The notes beneath the pieces are model-generated. The model worked only from the letters and a program-made list of their open reading frames with translations, did no database searches and was not told the DNA's origin. From assembly GCA_945861955.1 (NCBI GenBank), contig CAMAWJ010000004.1:1-35204 (forward strand): DNA of 35,204 bases, given 5' to 3'. The number at the start of each line of letters is the position of its first letter. Positions within the stretch are counted from its first letter, which is position 1. Shown piece after piece: positions 20,677 to 30,368 of this stretch. Made by a program: the position numbers and the translations under genes. Source of the DNA: Bifidobacterium breve (GTDB taxonomy: Bacteria > Actinomycetota > Thermoleophilia > Gaiellales > F1-60-MAGs149).

Positions 20677-21637
20677 CGCTGCCATCCATGATCCCGTGCT
20701 CGCACACGAAGTCGTGGCTCTGCTCGACGTGCAGCCCGGCATGACCGTCGTCGACGGCACCTTTGGTGCGGGTGGACACGCCACGATGCTGGCCGAGTTG
20801 ATGCAGGGGCGTGGGGCCTACGTCGCGATCGATCGCGACCCCTCGGTCGAGAATCGTGCCCGCTCGTTTCGAGCCTCCCATCCCGACATGGCCGTGCGCC
20901 TCCTCAAGCGTGATTTCGTGGACGCCTTCCGCTCGCTCGCCATCGAGAACGTCGAAGCCGATGCGATCCTGCTCGATCTCGGCGTCTCCTCGATGCAAAT
21001 CGACCAGCCCGAGCGCGGCTTCTCCTACGCTGTTGACGCGCCGCTCGACATGCGCATGGATCCGCGTGGGGGCGACACCGCCGCCGACCTACTCGCCAAC
21101 CTCTCAGAGCGCGAGCTCGCCGACATGTTCTCGCGCTACGGCGAAGAGCGCTACTCGCGCCAGATCGCTCGCGCCATCTGCCGCCGCCGCATGTCACAGC
21201 CCTACGAGCGCAGCGCCGACCTCGTCGACACGATCCGCCACGCGATTCCGACGCCAGCGCAGTTCGGCTCGGGGCATCCTGCCAAGCGCGTCTTCCAAGC
21301 ACTCCGCATTGCTGTCAACGACGAGCTGGCGATGGTCGAAGACGGTCTCGATGCAGCCATGCAGATCCTCAAGCCCGGTGGCCGCATCGCAGTCATCTCG
21401 TTCCATTCGCTCGAGGATCGAATCGTCAAAGAGCGGTTCCGTGACGCCTCTGCACCGTGCACGTGCCCGCCTGATCTTCCGATCTGTGGGTGCAATCGTG
21501 AGGCCACGCTGCGTGTCTTGACGCCTCGGGTGATTCGTCCTGGCTCGTCTGAACTTGACCGCAATCCTCGCGCCGCTTCGTCGCGCCTACGCGTCGCTGA
21601 GCGGACACCTGCCACCCTGCCGAAGGACGCCGCCTGA
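20666..21637 (+). CDS. rsmH: 16S rRNA (cytosine1402-N4)-methyltransferase RsmH (MraW)
   Basis: A 323-residue SAM-dependent methyltransferase that methylates N4 of C1402 in the ribosomal P-site region. DPVLAHEVVALL N-terminus; SAM loop DGTFGAGGHAT (30-40); ILLDLGVSSMQID; HPAKRVFQALRIAVNDEL; ISFHSLEDRIVK near the end. I chose ATG 20666 because the protein then starts 6 residues before the conserved HDPVL; an ATG at 20642 is the alternative. Linked to mraZ by an 11-nt and to ftsL by a 1-nt overlap. Confidence 0.95.
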   Translation: MPANAAIHDPVLAHEVVALLDVQPGMTVVDGTFGAGGHATMLAELMQGRGAYVAIDRDPSVENRARSFRASHPDMAVRLLKRDFVDAFRSLAIENVEADAILLDLGVSSMQIDQPERGFSYAVDAPLDMRMDPRGGDTAADLLANLSERELADMFSRYGEERYSRQIARAICRRRMSQPYERSADLVDTIRHAIPTPAQFGSGHPAKRVFQALRIAVNDELAMVEDGLDAAMQILKPGGRIAVISFHSLEDRIVKERFRDASAPCTCPPDLPICGCNREATLRVLTPRVIRPGSSELDRNPRAASSRLRVAERTPATLPKDAA

Positions 21638-22074
21638 TGGCCGTTGCCGTTCCGCGCCCAACCACCGCGCCACCGCGCCCACGCCGCAAGCCCGCTCCGC
21701 GCCCAATCGACGGTGCCAAGGCAGCGCCGCGACGTCGAGCAGCGACGCGTCGCACACGCGCCACACGAGCCTCGGTGAATGGAAGGCTGGCGCCATTTCG
21801 AATTGCAACGATGATCGCGATTATTGGTGTTGTGCTCTCCTTGGTGGTCTATCTGCATGTCTCGTCCCTTCGCGGCACGATGCAGGCTGGCGAGTTGCGT
21901 ACGCAGGTTGAGGCCACCCAGAACGACGCCACAAACATCCAGGCCGAAACGGAACAACGGCTGGCAGATGGTCGCGTTGAGCGAGCCGCTGCCGCCTACG
22001 GCATGGTGCTGGTGCCGTCGCAGGCGATGCGAACGCTCCCGATCAGCATTCCGAAGGACCAGCAGACCAACTAA
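21637..22074 (+). CDS. ftsL: FtsL-like divisome protein
   Basis: A 145-residue bitopic membrane protein. A long basic/proline-rich cytoplasmic tail (residues 1-54), one transmembrane helix (about 55-77, IATMIAIIGVVLSLVVYLHV), and an extracytoplasmic coiled-coil segment (GELRTQVEATQNDATNIQAE) ending in a short motif YGMVLVPSQAM. Sequence identity to FtsL is always low; position between rsmH and ftsI, length and topology support the call. It would pair with an FtsB/DivIC protein (not in this window) to activate FtsW-FtsI. Confidence 0.82.
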   Translation: MAVAVPRPTTAPPRPRRKPAPRPIDGAKAAPRRRAATRRTRATRASVNGRLAPFRIATMIAIIGVVLSLVVYLHVSSLRGTMQAGELRTQVEATQNDATNIQAETEQRLADGRVERAAAAYGMVLVPSQAMRTLPISIPKDQQTN

Positions 22075-22075
22075 C

Positions 22076-23827
22076 GTGGCCACGCGCTCTGCTCCCCCTC
22101 GAACGCCGCGTCGCTCGACACGCCAGCGTCCGATTCCCCCGCCGGAGCGACGAATCCGCTGGTTGCTCGTAGCAGCCGCGCTGTTTCTCGTGATCTGCCT
22201 TGGACGGGCCGTGCAGATGCAGGTGGTCGACGGCGATTGGTATTCCACGCGTGCGACTGGTCAGCATCGCGTTGAGATCGTCACCACCGCGCCCCGTGGC
22301 GCGATCCTCGACCGTGACGGGTATCGCCTCGCGCTCACCGAACAGGCCAGCACGATCGGTGCAACGACGGCGATGATTACCGACCCTGCCCGGGTTGTGG
22401 CAGCGGTCGCAGAGGCCAGTGGCGAGTCGCCCGACACGATCATGCAGCGACTCCAAACGAGCGGACCTGCACACGTCGACCTCGCGCGCCAGGTACCAGC
22501 CGCCGCCGCCAAGCGCGTGCAGGCGATGGGCATCGAGGGGCTCGACTTTACGACCGAACACCGACGCGTCTATCCGAGCGCCATCGCCGCCCCTGTGATT
22601 GGGGTAACTGATCTAGAGAGCAAGGGGCTCGCCGGCCTCGAGCTGCAATACGACGAGATCTTGCGTGGCACCAACGGCCTTGAAGTGCGGATTGAAGATC
22701 CGGCCGGTAACGCCATCAACGTGATCAGCCAGCAAGAGATGCGCCCAGGGCACACGATTAGCACTGGGCTTGACCGTCAGATCCAGATCGAAGCCGAGGC
22801 TGTCACGGCGGAGACGCGTACGGAGTATCGCGCGAAAGCCGTGACTGCGATCGTGATGGATCCGAAGACCGGCGAGATCCTCGCCATGGCATCCGCACCC
22901 GCACCCGCGGAAGGTGACTTTCGGCAGGCGACCGCGGCTCAGGTCCGCCTACGAGCGATCACCGACGTCTATGAGCCTGGTTCGACCTTTAAGGCTGTGA
23001 CGCTTGGAGCAGGGTTGGCAACGGGGCGCATCTCGCCATCGACCACTGTCGATGTCGGCCCCGAATGGCAGTTGTACGACGGGATTCTGCGCGATTCGCA
23101 CCCAGACCCTGGTGTCAAGACCGCGACTGAGGCGCTGCGAATGTCGTCCAACATTGGTGTTGCCAAGCTTGCCTACGAGCACCTGTCGACATCGGGTGCG
23201 CGCGACAGCATCTTGGCAAAGTGGATCAATCGGTTCGGCTTCGGCGCGCCAACCGGCATCGACCTACCAGGCGAAGTGGCGGGCATCGTACCCGCCTACA
23301 AGGACTGGTCGGGAACGTCGCCGCTGAACATTCCGATTGGGCACGGCATCGCCACCACACCAATTCAGATTGCTCAGCTATACGCCACGATCGCGAATGG
23401 TGGCATCCAAACCACACCGCACCTCGTGACACGCATTGATGGACAGGGCCCGGTTGGGCTGAAGCAGCAGCGCGTCATGCCAACGCGCGCGGCGAACACG
23501 CTCGTGGGCATGCTGGAGGGCGTTGTCTCGGATCAAGGAACAGCCTCGGCGGCACAGATCCCGGGCTACTCCGTGGCGGGCAAGACCGGCACTACGAAGA
23601 AGATCGACAAGGACGGCACGTACTCCGATAACCGCTACCTCGCCTGGTTCGTCGGTTTCGCGCCGGTTAAGAATCCACGGGTCTTGACGCTGATCATGGT
23701 CGACCAACCGCGCGGTGGGCAGTACTACGGTGGCGAAGTTGCCGGACCGGCGTTCGCGAAACTGACCGAGCGAGCCCTGATTGCGCTCGGCGTACAGCAG
23801 GATCGCCCCGACACCGCAGCGGAGTAG
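22076..23827 (+). CDS. ftsI: Septal transpeptidase FtsI (PBP3, class B PBP)
   Basis: A 583-residue class B penicillin-binding protein from GTG 22076, one base after the ftsL stop. N-terminal anchor helix (about 29-48), dimerisation/pedestal domain beginning at PRGAILDRDGYRLA (73-86), then the transpeptidase domain with the active-site serine in GSTFK (Ser303-Lys306), SSN (357-359) and KTG (503-505). Cross-links septal peptidoglycan with FtsW as its glycosyltransferase partner. There are no PASTA domains at the C-terminus, unlike many Gram-positive homologues. Longer in-frame starts overlap ftsL and are rejected. Confidence 0.95.
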   Translation: MATRSAPPRTPRRSTRQRPIPPPERRIRWLLVAAALFLVICLGRAVQMQVVDGDWYSTRATGQHRVEIVTTAPRGAILDRDGYRLALTEQASTIGATTAMITDPARVVAAVAEASGESPDTIMQRLQTSGPAHVDLARQVPAAAAKRVQAMGIEGLDFTTEHRRVYPSAIAAPVIGVTDLESKGLAGLELQYDEILRGTNGLEVRIEDPAGNAINVISQQEMRPGHTISTGLDRQIQIEAEAVTAETRTEYRAKAVTAIVMDPKTGEILAMASAPAPAEGDFRQATAAQVRLRAITDVYEPGSTFKAVTLGAGLATGRISPSTTVDVGPEWQLYDGILRDSHPDPGVKTATEALRMSSNIGVAKLAYEHLSTSGARDSILAKWINRFGFGAPTGIDLPGEVAGIVPAYKDWSGTSPLNIPIGHGIATTPIQIAQLYATIANGGIQTTPHLVTRIDGQGPVGLKQQRVMPTRAANTLVGMLEGVVSDQGTASAAQIPGYSVAGKTGTTKKIDKDGTYSDNRYLAWFVGFAPVKNPRVLTLIMVDQPRGGQYYGGEVAGPAFAKLTERALIALGVQQDRPDTAAE

Positions 23828-23896
23828 GCATGCCCGCCGCAACTGGTGCCGAACTGCTCCGGACACCAGAACGGGGAATCCGCGGGGCAGGCGGAC

Positions 23897-23902
23897 TAGG
23901 AT
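23897..23902 (+). promoter_or_regulatory. -10-like hexamer in front of murE
   Basis: TAGGAT at 23897-23902 ends 10 nt before the murE GTG, in the only sizeable gap (85 nt) inside the dcw cluster before murD. This may be an internal promoter giving a near-leaderless murE message; no clear -35. Confidence 0.35.
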
Positions 23903-23912
23903 TTGGCTCATA

Positions 23913-25328
23913 GTGCTGCTCACGGACCTCCTCGGTCCCGTTCTAGCGCGGGGCACGACGCTCCCAATTGCTGGAGTTGACGTCGTCGACCTCGCGTACG
24001 ACTCGCGACGAGTCGCAGACGGGACATTGTTCTTCTGCGCTCCAGGCGCCACCACGGATGGGCACGACCATGCTGAGGCGGCCGTAGCGGCAGGTGCCGT
24101 TGCTCTCGTTGTCGAGCGTGAGTTACCGATTGCCGTTCCACAGGTCATTGTCGCCTCGACACGGACGCAGATGGGACCGCTCGCAGACACGTTTTTCGGA
24201 CACCCATCGCGTCAACTTCGTGTGCTCGGCGTGACCGGAACGAACGGGAAGACAACTACTGCCTATCTCCAGCACGCGATTCTCGCTGCAGCAGGACAGC
24301 AAGCGGGACTGCTCGGCACGATCGAACGACGGATTGGTGGCCTGAGCGAGGCCGCGGTGCGCACGACCACAGAGGCGATCGATCTCCACCGCGATTTTCG
24401 CCGGATGGTTGATGCTGGCGATACGGGGTGCGCGATAGAGGTCTCGTCGCATGCGCTCGAGCAGGAGCGAGTGGGGGGTGTCACATTCGCCGCAGCGGCC
24501 TTTACCAACCTGACGCGCGATCACCTCGATTATCACCCGAGCATGGAGGCCTACTTCGCCGCCAAGGCATCGCTCTTCGACGGCCGTTGCCCGACTGCCA
24601 CGAACGCCGACGACGACTACGGCTGCCAACTCTCGTCCGACCTCCGCTATGGCATCGAGGCAACGGCTGCCGAGGTACGCGCCGAGCAGATCGTGCTTGG
24701 CCCCACCAGCACGCGGTTTCGTTTGTGCAGCCCGTGGGGCGATGTCGACGTGCAGACAGAACTCGTCGGGATGTTCAATGTTGAAAATGCGCTTGCGGCC
24801 GCCAGCAGCGGCGGACTTGCCGGCATTGAGATTGAGGCGATCGTTGCGGGGCTTGCACGGGTTTCGGGTGTGCCGGGTCGCCTCGAAGTCGTGAGCGACA
24901 ACCAGCCATTTGCGGTGATCGTCGACTACGCACACACAGCAGATGCACTCGGAAATGTCTTGCGCGCCGTACGCGATCTTGCCACGGGCCGCGTGATTGT
25001 CGTGTTCGGATGCGGCGGTGATCGTGATCGCGGCAAGCGACCCGAGATGGCACGCGTCGCCAGCGATTTGGCTGATCACGTGATCATCACGTCAGATAAC
25101 CCTCGCTCGGAGGATCCACAGGCGATTGTCGACGAGGCGCTCGCCGGTGTCGACGGAGGCATCGATGTCGAGTTGGACCGCCGCACTGCGATCGCTCGAG
25201 CGATCGAGTTGGCCGGCCCAGGCGACGTTGTCCTGATCGCCGGCAAGGGCCACGAACAAGGGCAAGACAGCGATGGCGTGATCACTCCATTCGACGATCG
25301 TGTGGTTGCACGAGAGGTGCTGGCGTGA
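23913..25328 (+). CDS. murE: UDP-MurNAc-tripeptide synthetase MurE (meso-DAP type)
   Basis: A 471-residue cytoplasmic ligase adding the third residue of the stem peptide. ATP loop GVTGTNGKTTT (106-116); AYDSRRVADGTLFF N-terminal UDP-MurNAc domain; VSSHALEQERV and the TNLTRDHLDYH centre; VDYAHTADAL; and SDNPRSEDP (DNPR at 395-398). The Arg in DNPR is the residue that recognises meso-diaminopimelate, so the wall is DAP-type. Start GTG 23913 was chosen since it gives the standard N-terminus; upstream frame overlaps ftsI. The stop overlaps murF (GTGA). Confidence 0.95.
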   Translation: MLLTDLLGPVLARGTTLPIAGVDVVDLAYDSRRVADGTLFFCAPGATTDGHDHAEAAVAAGAVALVVERELPIAVPQVIVASTRTQMGPLADTFFGHPSRQLRVLGVTGTNGKTTTAYLQHAILAAAGQQAGLLGTIERRIGGLSEAAVRTTTEAIDLHRDFRRMVDAGDTGCAIEVSSHALEQERVGGVTFAAAAFTNLTRDHLDYHPSMEAYFAAKASLFDGRCPTATNADDDYGCQLSSDLRYGIEATAAEVRAEQIVLGPTSTRFRLCSPWGDVDVQTELVGMFNVENALAAASSGGLAGIEIEAIVAGLARVSGVPGRLEVVSDNQPFAVIVDYAHTADALGNVLRAVRDLATGRVIVVFGCGGDRDRGKRPEMARVASDLADHVIITSDNPRSEDPQAIVDEALAGVDGGIDVELDRRTAIARAIELAGPGDVVLIAGKGHEQGQDSDGVITPFDDRVVAREVLA

Positions 25329-26695
25329 TTCCCCTCAAACTCGTGGACGTGCCGGCATCGCTGGTGATGCGTGGCGACGCACAGGTCCGCGCCACCGGTG
25401 TCGCCATCGATTCCCGGCTGGTTGAGGCCGGCGATCTCTTCATCGCAATTCGAGGTGGTATCGACCACATCGAGGCAGCCACGGCTGCCGGCGCGATTGC
25501 GGTCGTCGTGGAAGAAGACCATGTCGAAAAGGCACTCGAGACGGCGATTCCGACGATCCTGGCGACGTTCTCGAGCGTTCGCTGTCTGCAGTGCATCGGC
25601 GACGTCAACGCGGCAGCCACGCTGGCGCGGCGCGTTGGCATTACGGGCAGCACAGGAAAAACGTCGACGAAGGACGCGCTCGCGCACCTGATTGCGGATC
25701 AGCGGCGTGTCGTCGCGGCGCTCGAGGGCCACAACAACGAGATCGGCTATCCGCTAACCCTGACGCGGATCAATGCGGACACCGAGGTTGCGGTCTGCGA
25801 GCTGGCGATGCGAGGCAAGGGTCAGATCGCAGAACTCTGTGCGATTGCCGCGCCGGATATCGGTGTGATTACGAACATTGGTGTTGCGCACGTGGAGCTG
25901 CTCGGATCGCTCGAGGCGATTGCCGCTGCCAAGGCAGAGATCGCTGAGGGGCTCCGCGATGGTGGGAATCTCGTGCTGCCCTTTGCCGAGCCACTGCTCG
26001 ATCCGTACGTGCCGGCCGACGCGCAGATCACGACCTTTGGCGATGAGGCGGGCTCGGATGTTCAGCTCGTCGACCGAATCGTTCGCGACGACGGACAGGA
26101 CTTGACGTACCTCGTCTATGGCGAACTCCTGACGCTCAGCACCAACCTCGTCGGCCGTCACCATGCCCGCAACTTGGCTGCTGCGATTGCGGTCTGTCAG
26201 CTTCTCGGCCTCGATCTCGAAGCTGTCGCTGCGCGCGCAGGAGCGATTCCGCTGCCGCGTTGGCGGGGCGAAACGCAGCGTCTCGCGGGCGGCATTGATG
26301 TCGTCAATGATACCTACAACGCCAACCCGGCCTCGATGGAGGCGGCGCTACGGCTGCTGGCTGAGACACCAACGGAAGGGCGCCGCATCGCTGTCCTGGG
26401 GCTGATGGCCGAGCTCGGACCAGAGGCGGAGAGGTACCACCGAGAGGTTGGAGCGCTGGCGGCGAGGGTCGGGGTCGATATGGTGGTCGCCGTGGGGGAT
26501 CTCGCACGTGCCTATCTCGACGGAGCCGGTGATGGAGTGTCGGGCTTTGCAGTTGCCGATGCGACTGCTGCCGTCGAGCAGGTGCTCGCCACCGTGCAGC
26601 CAGGCGATCGCGTGCTGGTCAAAGGCTCGCGGGCGGCTGGGCTAGAGGTCGTGCCAGTACTTCTTGCAGAACGCCTCGAAGGCTCTGCTCCATGA
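25325..26695 (+). CDS. murF: UDP-MurNAc-tripeptide:D-Ala-D-Ala ligase MurF
   Basis: A 456-residue ligase completing UDP-MurNAc-pentapeptide. GTG start 25325 overlaps murE by 4 nt. TGVAIDSRLVEAGDLFIAIRG N-terminal domain, ATP loop GITGSTGKTST (105-115), LEGHNNEIGYPLTLTR, NDTYNANPASMEAALRLL, and VLVKGSRAAGLE near the end. All expected motifs present, length normal. Followed by mraY with an ATGA overlap. Confidence 0.95.
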   Translation: MIPLKLVDVPASLVMRGDAQVRATGVAIDSRLVEAGDLFIAIRGGIDHIEAATAAGAIAVVVEEDHVEKALETAIPTILATFSSVRCLQCIGDVNAAATLARRVGITGSTGKTSTKDALAHLIADQRRVVAALEGHNNEIGYPLTLTRINADTEVAVCELAMRGKGQIAELCAIAAPDIGVITNIGVAHVELLGSLEAIAAAKAEIAEGLRDGGNLVLPFAEPLLDPYVPADAQITTFGDEAGSDVQLVDRIVRDDGQDLTYLVYGELLTLSTNLVGRHHARNLAAAIAVCQLLGLDLEAVAARAGAIPLPRWRGETQRLAGGIDVVNDTYNANPASMEAALRLLAETPTEGRRIAVLGLMAELGPEAERYHREVGALAARVGVDMVVAVGDLARAYLDGAGDGVSGFAVADATAAVEQVLATVQPGDRVLVKGSRAAGLEVVPVLLAERLEGSAP

Positions 26696-27753
26696 CCAGT
26701 GTGCTCGCCTCTGGCGTCGTCGCGATTCTGATTTCGGTCTTTGCTGGACCACGCTTTATTACCTTGCTCCGCCGCTACAAGGTTGGTCAGCGCATCCGCG
26801 ATGAGGGCCCCGTTGGTCATCAGACAAAGTCCGGCACACCCACCATGGGCGGCCTGCTGATCATCCTCGCAACGCTCGTTCCCTACGCCATCTTCTCGTC
26901 CTACGGAGCGCGCAGCCTCGCGGTTATCGGGGTGATGGTCGGCTGTGGCCTGATTGGCTTTCTCGACGACTATCTCAGCGTGATCCGGCGTCGCTCGCTT
27001 GGTCTGCAGGGACGGTGGAAGCTACTGGGGCAGGTTCTGATCTCGGCCGGCATCTGCTTTGTGGCCGTCCGTGAGGGCATCTCAACGAGCGTCTTTATTC
27101 CCATTGCTGATACCCACCTCGACCTTGGTGCCGGGTGGTACGTGCTCGTCTTCTTGATCGTGGTGGGAGCCTCGAACGCCGTCAACCTGACGGACGGTCT
27201 TGATGGCCTCGCGGCTGGCACCTCCGTGATCGCGATGCTTGCGTTTACCGCGATGTGCGTGATTGGCTTCCAAGTGGGGCAGCGAGCACTATCGGTTCCG
27301 GGCATGGAAAATGCCGCGATCGGTTCCGGGCTGTTTGACCTGCAATCGAAGACGTCAGAGACGCTCGACCTCGCGATCCTCGCCGCGGCGCTGCTCGGCG
27401 CCTGTGTGGGTTTTCTCTGGTTCAACAGTCATCCGGCTGAGGTCTTTATGGGCGACACGGGGTCGCTTGCGCTCGGTGGCGCGCTCGCTGGCTTCGCGAT
27501 CTTTACGAAGACAGAACTCTTGCTGCCCTTGATTGGCGGCATCTTCGTCGCCGAGGCTGGCAGCGTGATCATCCAAGTGATTAGCTTCCGACGCTTTGGT
27601 CGGCGTGTCTTCTTGATGGCACCCGTGCATCACCACTTCGAGATGAAGGCCTGGAGCGAAACCAAGATCATGTTCCGTTTCTTGATCGTGGCCTCGATCT
27701 TCTCCTCGATTGCGTTCGTCCTCTACTACGTGCGCTTTGACCAGTACGTATGA
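26692..27753 (+). CDS. mraY: Phospho-MurNAc-pentapeptide transferase MraY
   Basis: A 353-residue polytopic enzyme (about 10 membrane helices) that makes lipid I on undecaprenyl phosphate. Conserved loops: GHQTKSGTPTMGGLLI (about 42-57), FLDDYLSV (catalytic Asp pair), NLTDGLDGLAAG, NSHPAEVFMGDTGSLALGGAL, and MAPVHHHFE (HHH motif). All catalytic residues visible. Overlaps murF and murD by 4 nt each. Confidence 0.97.
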   Translation: MTSVLASGVVAILISVFAGPRFITLLRRYKVGQRIRDEGPVGHQTKSGTPTMGGLLIILATLVPYAIFSSYGARSLAVIGVMVGCGLIGFLDDYLSVIRRRSLGLQGRWKLLGQVLISAGICFVAVREGISTSVFIPIADTHLDLGAGWYVLVFLIVVGASNAVNLTDGLDGLAAGTSVIAMLAFTAMCVIGFQVGQRALSVPGMENAAIGSGLFDLQSKTSETLDLAILAAALLGACVGFLWFNSHPAEVFMGDTGSLALGGALAGFAIFTKTELLLPLIGGIFVAEAGSVIIQVISFRRFGRRVFLMAPVHHHFEMKAWSETKIMFRFLIVASIFSSIAFVLYYVRFDQYV

Positions 27754-29036
27754 GCGGCGACTTCGAGTTACCACATCACCCGCTCGTGCTGGGTGCCGCC
27801 CGTTCTGGCCGAGCGGCAGCGCGAGCGTTACTTGAGGCTGGGGTGGAGGTGACGCTCGTCGATGATGCGCCCGACGAGAGTGTTGACGCGCCCTGTGCAA
27901 TCGTCGCACCAGCCGTTGTCGATGTGGGCGAGTTCGATGTCATCGTCAAGAGCCCTGGCGTGCCAAGCGATCACCCTCTACTGATCGCTGCGCGGGCGCT
28001 CGACCTGCCGATTTGGGCAGAGGTCGAGCTCGGCTATCGACTCTTGCCACCCGGCGCACGCGTGATCGGGGTGACGGGCACGAACGGCAAGACCACGACG
28101 ATCGAACTGGTCGGAGCGATGCTCTACGCAGCAGCGCTACCTCACGTCGTCTGTGGCAATGTCGGCACAGCGCTGTGCGAGGTCGCGGTCCACCTTCCAC
28201 AGGGCGGCATCGTGGTCTGCGAACTGTCGAGTTTTCAACTGGAAGACATCGTGAGTTTTCACTGCGATGCAGCGGCCGTGACCAACATCACGCCAGATCA
28301 TCTGGATCGACACGGCTCGCTGGAAGACTACGAGCGCGCAAAACTGCGGATCTTCGAGACACAAGATGACAACGACATTGCGGTCCTCAACGATGACGAT
28401 CCACGCTGTGCTGACCTCTCGCGGCTACCGGGTGACGGCGAGATTGTGCGCGTCCATGGCGCCGATGCTGAGGCGTACGGGTTTGCCGACGGACTGTTGC
28501 TGGGTGATCACAATCGTGAGAACGTGGCTGTAGCGGCCGCGCTCGTGCAGGCTGTCGACGTCTCGCCTGAGTGTATTGCTGCGGCTGTGCACGACTTTGT
28601 GCCCGTCCCGCACCGACTCGAGGACTGCGGCAGCGTCGCTGGTGTCCAGTTCTGGAACGACTCCAAGGCGACGAATGTCGATGCCACAATCAAGGCGCTG
28701 ACGGCGTTTCCCGATGGCGCCGTGCGGTTGATTCTCGGCGGCAGCGATAAGGGTGCCGATTTTGCCCCACTCGCCACCGCGCTTCCGGGCCGCATTCGAC
28801 GCGCCTATCTGACTGGACCCGCAGGGGCTCGCATGCACGAAACGCTGGCCGAGGCCGGTGTCGATGCGGTGCTGTGCGAGGGGCTTGCTGCTGCCGTCAA
28901 GACAGCCGCGCGTGACGCCGAACGCGGTGAGCACGTGTTGCTCGCGCCGGCCTGCGCCAGTTTCGACGAATTTGCCGACTACGTCGCTCGGGGAGAGCAC
29001 TTTCGTGCGTTGGTTGTAGCGCTCGGCGCTGCGTAG
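27750..29036 (+). CDS. murD: UDP-MurNAc-L-Ala:D-Glu ligase MurD
   Basis: A 428-residue ligase adding D-glutamate. N-terminal LGAARSGRAAARALLEAG, ATP loop GVTGTNGKTTT (107-117), ELSSFQLEDI, TNITPDHLDRHGSLEDY, NDSKATNVDATIKAL (substrate domain), LILGGSDKGADF, LLAPACASFDEFADYVARGEHF at the end. Intact. Start ATG 27750 in mraY's stop. Followed by a 43-nt gap before ftsW. Confidence 0.96.
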   Translation: MSGDFELPHHPLVLGAARSGRAAARALLEAGVEVTLVDDAPDESVDAPCAIVAPAVVDVGEFDVIVKSPGVPSDHPLLIAARALDLPIWAEVELGYRLLPPGARVIGVTGTNGKTTTIELVGAMLYAAALPHVVCGNVGTALCEVAVHLPQGGIVVCELSSFQLEDIVSFHCDAAAVTNITPDHLDRHGSLEDYERAKLRIFETQDDNDIAVLNDDDPRCADLSRLPGDGEIVRVHGADAEAYGFADGLLLGDHNRENVAVAAALVQAVDVSPECIAAAVHDFVPVPHRLEDCGSVAGVQFWNDSKATNVDATIKALTAFPDGAVRLILGGSDKGADFAPLATALPGRIRRAYLTGPAGARMHETLAEAGVDAVLCEGLAAAVKTAARDAERGEHVLLAPACASFDEFADYVARGEHFRALVVALGAA

Positions 29037-29079
29037 TTGCTGGCAGAGGGGATGCCAGTCGAGTGGCGAAACCAGCGCT

Positions 29080-30339
29080 GTGCAACGCGCCAATCCTCTC
29101 CGGCTGTTTCGTTCCGACGCAGCGAGTCCACCCTTGCTGCGGCGTGAGTTGCCACTCGAGGGGCAGGTGTTAGGAATCGTCACGATCATCCTGACCGTCG
29201 TTGGACAGTTGATGGTGTACTCGGCCTCGAGTGCATACGCGATGACGCACTCTGAGTTCAATTTTGATTCGCTCTATTTCATCAAGACAGGCCTCCTCTA
29301 CACGATCTTCGGTGTCGCCCTGATGCTGGGACTGGTTTTTGTGCCGGCTGGCTGGCTGCGACGTTTTGCGCCAATCATCTTTATCGCCTCACTGATCGGT
29401 CTGATTGCCGTCAAGGTTCCAGGCGTTGGCGTCACGGTCAACGGAGCTGCCCGCTGGCTGGCGCTCGGACCAATCACGATCCAGCCCTCCGAGTTTGCAA
29501 AGGTCGGGACGCTCCTGATCGTCGCAGCGATGCTCGCAACCAGGAAACGACCGCCGGAGACCGTCAGAGAACTGTTGATGCCAATTGGCTTGGTCGTCGG
29601 TGTGGTCTGCGCGCTGATCATGGTGCAGCCCGACCTCGGGACGACGATTGCGGTCTGCCTGATGGTCTTTGCCCTGCTTGTCGTGGCGGGCACCAAAAAG
29701 TCGTTGCTCGCCTTGGTGCTTAGTGCTGGCCTTGTGGTCGGGTCCTTGCTGATTTATGCCGCGCCGTACCGTCGCGATCGCTTCCTCGCGTTCCTCGACC
29801 CGTGGTCGCAGAGTGCCGATGGCGCCTACCAAGTGGTCCAGTCGATGATCGCGATCGGCTCCGGGGGCATCTTCGGGGTCGGCTTGGGTTCCAGCGTGCA
29901 GAAAGTCAACTTCCTGCCTGAGGCGCACACCGACATGATCTTTGCCGTGATTGGCGAAGAGCTAGGCCTGTTCGGCTCGGTCTTGATCGTCGCGCTGTTT
30001 GCGGTCTTCGCCTGGGCGGGCTACACGATCGCGATGCGCACAGTCGATCCGTTTCAACGCCTCTTGGCCGCTGGCGCGACGGCGCTGATCGTGGGACAGG
30101 CCATTGTCAACCTTGGCGCTGTGATGGGCATCTTGCCGCTGACGGGCATTCCGCTGCCGCTGATCTCGTATGGCTCGTCGTCGCGGATCGTGATCTTGGC
30201 ACTGGTTGGCATGCTGATTGCAATCAGCCGCGAGCCGCAGATTGCTCCACCGACTCGACGAAGACGTGCGCCCGAGCCCGAGCCCGATACTTCAGTTGCA
30301 CGTCCTACTCGGCGGCGGACTACGGCGAAAGCGCGCTAG
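29080..30339 (+). CDS. ftsW: SEDS-family septal glycosyltransferase FtsW
   Basis: A 419-residue polytopic protein of the SEDS family, the glycan polymerase partner of FtsI. About 10 membrane helices; conserved segments GAARWLALGPITIQPSEFAK, VQPDLGTTI, the large loop with AYQVVQSMIAIGSGGIFGVG and FLPEAHTDMIFAVIGEELG, then PLPLISYGSSSRIV. A basic cytoplasmic tail rich in RRR and PEPEPD ends the protein. The call FtsW rather than RodA rests on the dcw context. GTG 29080 start lacks a strong ribosome site. Confidence 0.95.
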   Translation: MQRANPLRLFRSDAASPPLLRRELPLEGQVLGIVTIILTVVGQLMVYSASSAYAMTHSEFNFDSLYFIKTGLLYTIFGVALMLGLVFVPAGWLRRFAPIIFIASLIGLIAVKVPGVGVTVNGAARWLALGPITIQPSEFAKVGTLLIVAAMLATRKRPPETVRELLMPIGLVVGVVCALIMVQPDLGTTIAVCLMVFALLVVAGTKKSLLALVLSAGLVVGSLLIYAAPYRRDRFLAFLDPWSQSADGAYQVVQSMIAIGSGGIFGVGLGSSVQKVNFLPEAHTDMIFAVIGEELGLFGSVLIVALFAVFAWAGYTIAMRTVDPFQRLLAAGATALIVGQAIVNLGAVMGILPLTGIPLPLISYGSSSRIVILALVGMLIAISREPQIAPPTRRRRAPEPEPDTSVARPTRRRTTAKAR

Positions 30340-30355
30340 GCGCCGCGGCGTCCTC

Positions 30356-30361
30356 TAGCCT
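30356..30361 (+). promoter_or_regulatory. -10-like hexamer in front of murG
   Basis: TAGCCT ends 7 nt before the murG ATG, which would give a leaderless message starting at the ATG; GAAGG lies too close to the ATG (1 nt) to act as a ribosome site. Confidence 0.35.
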
Positions 30362-30368
30362 TGAAGGT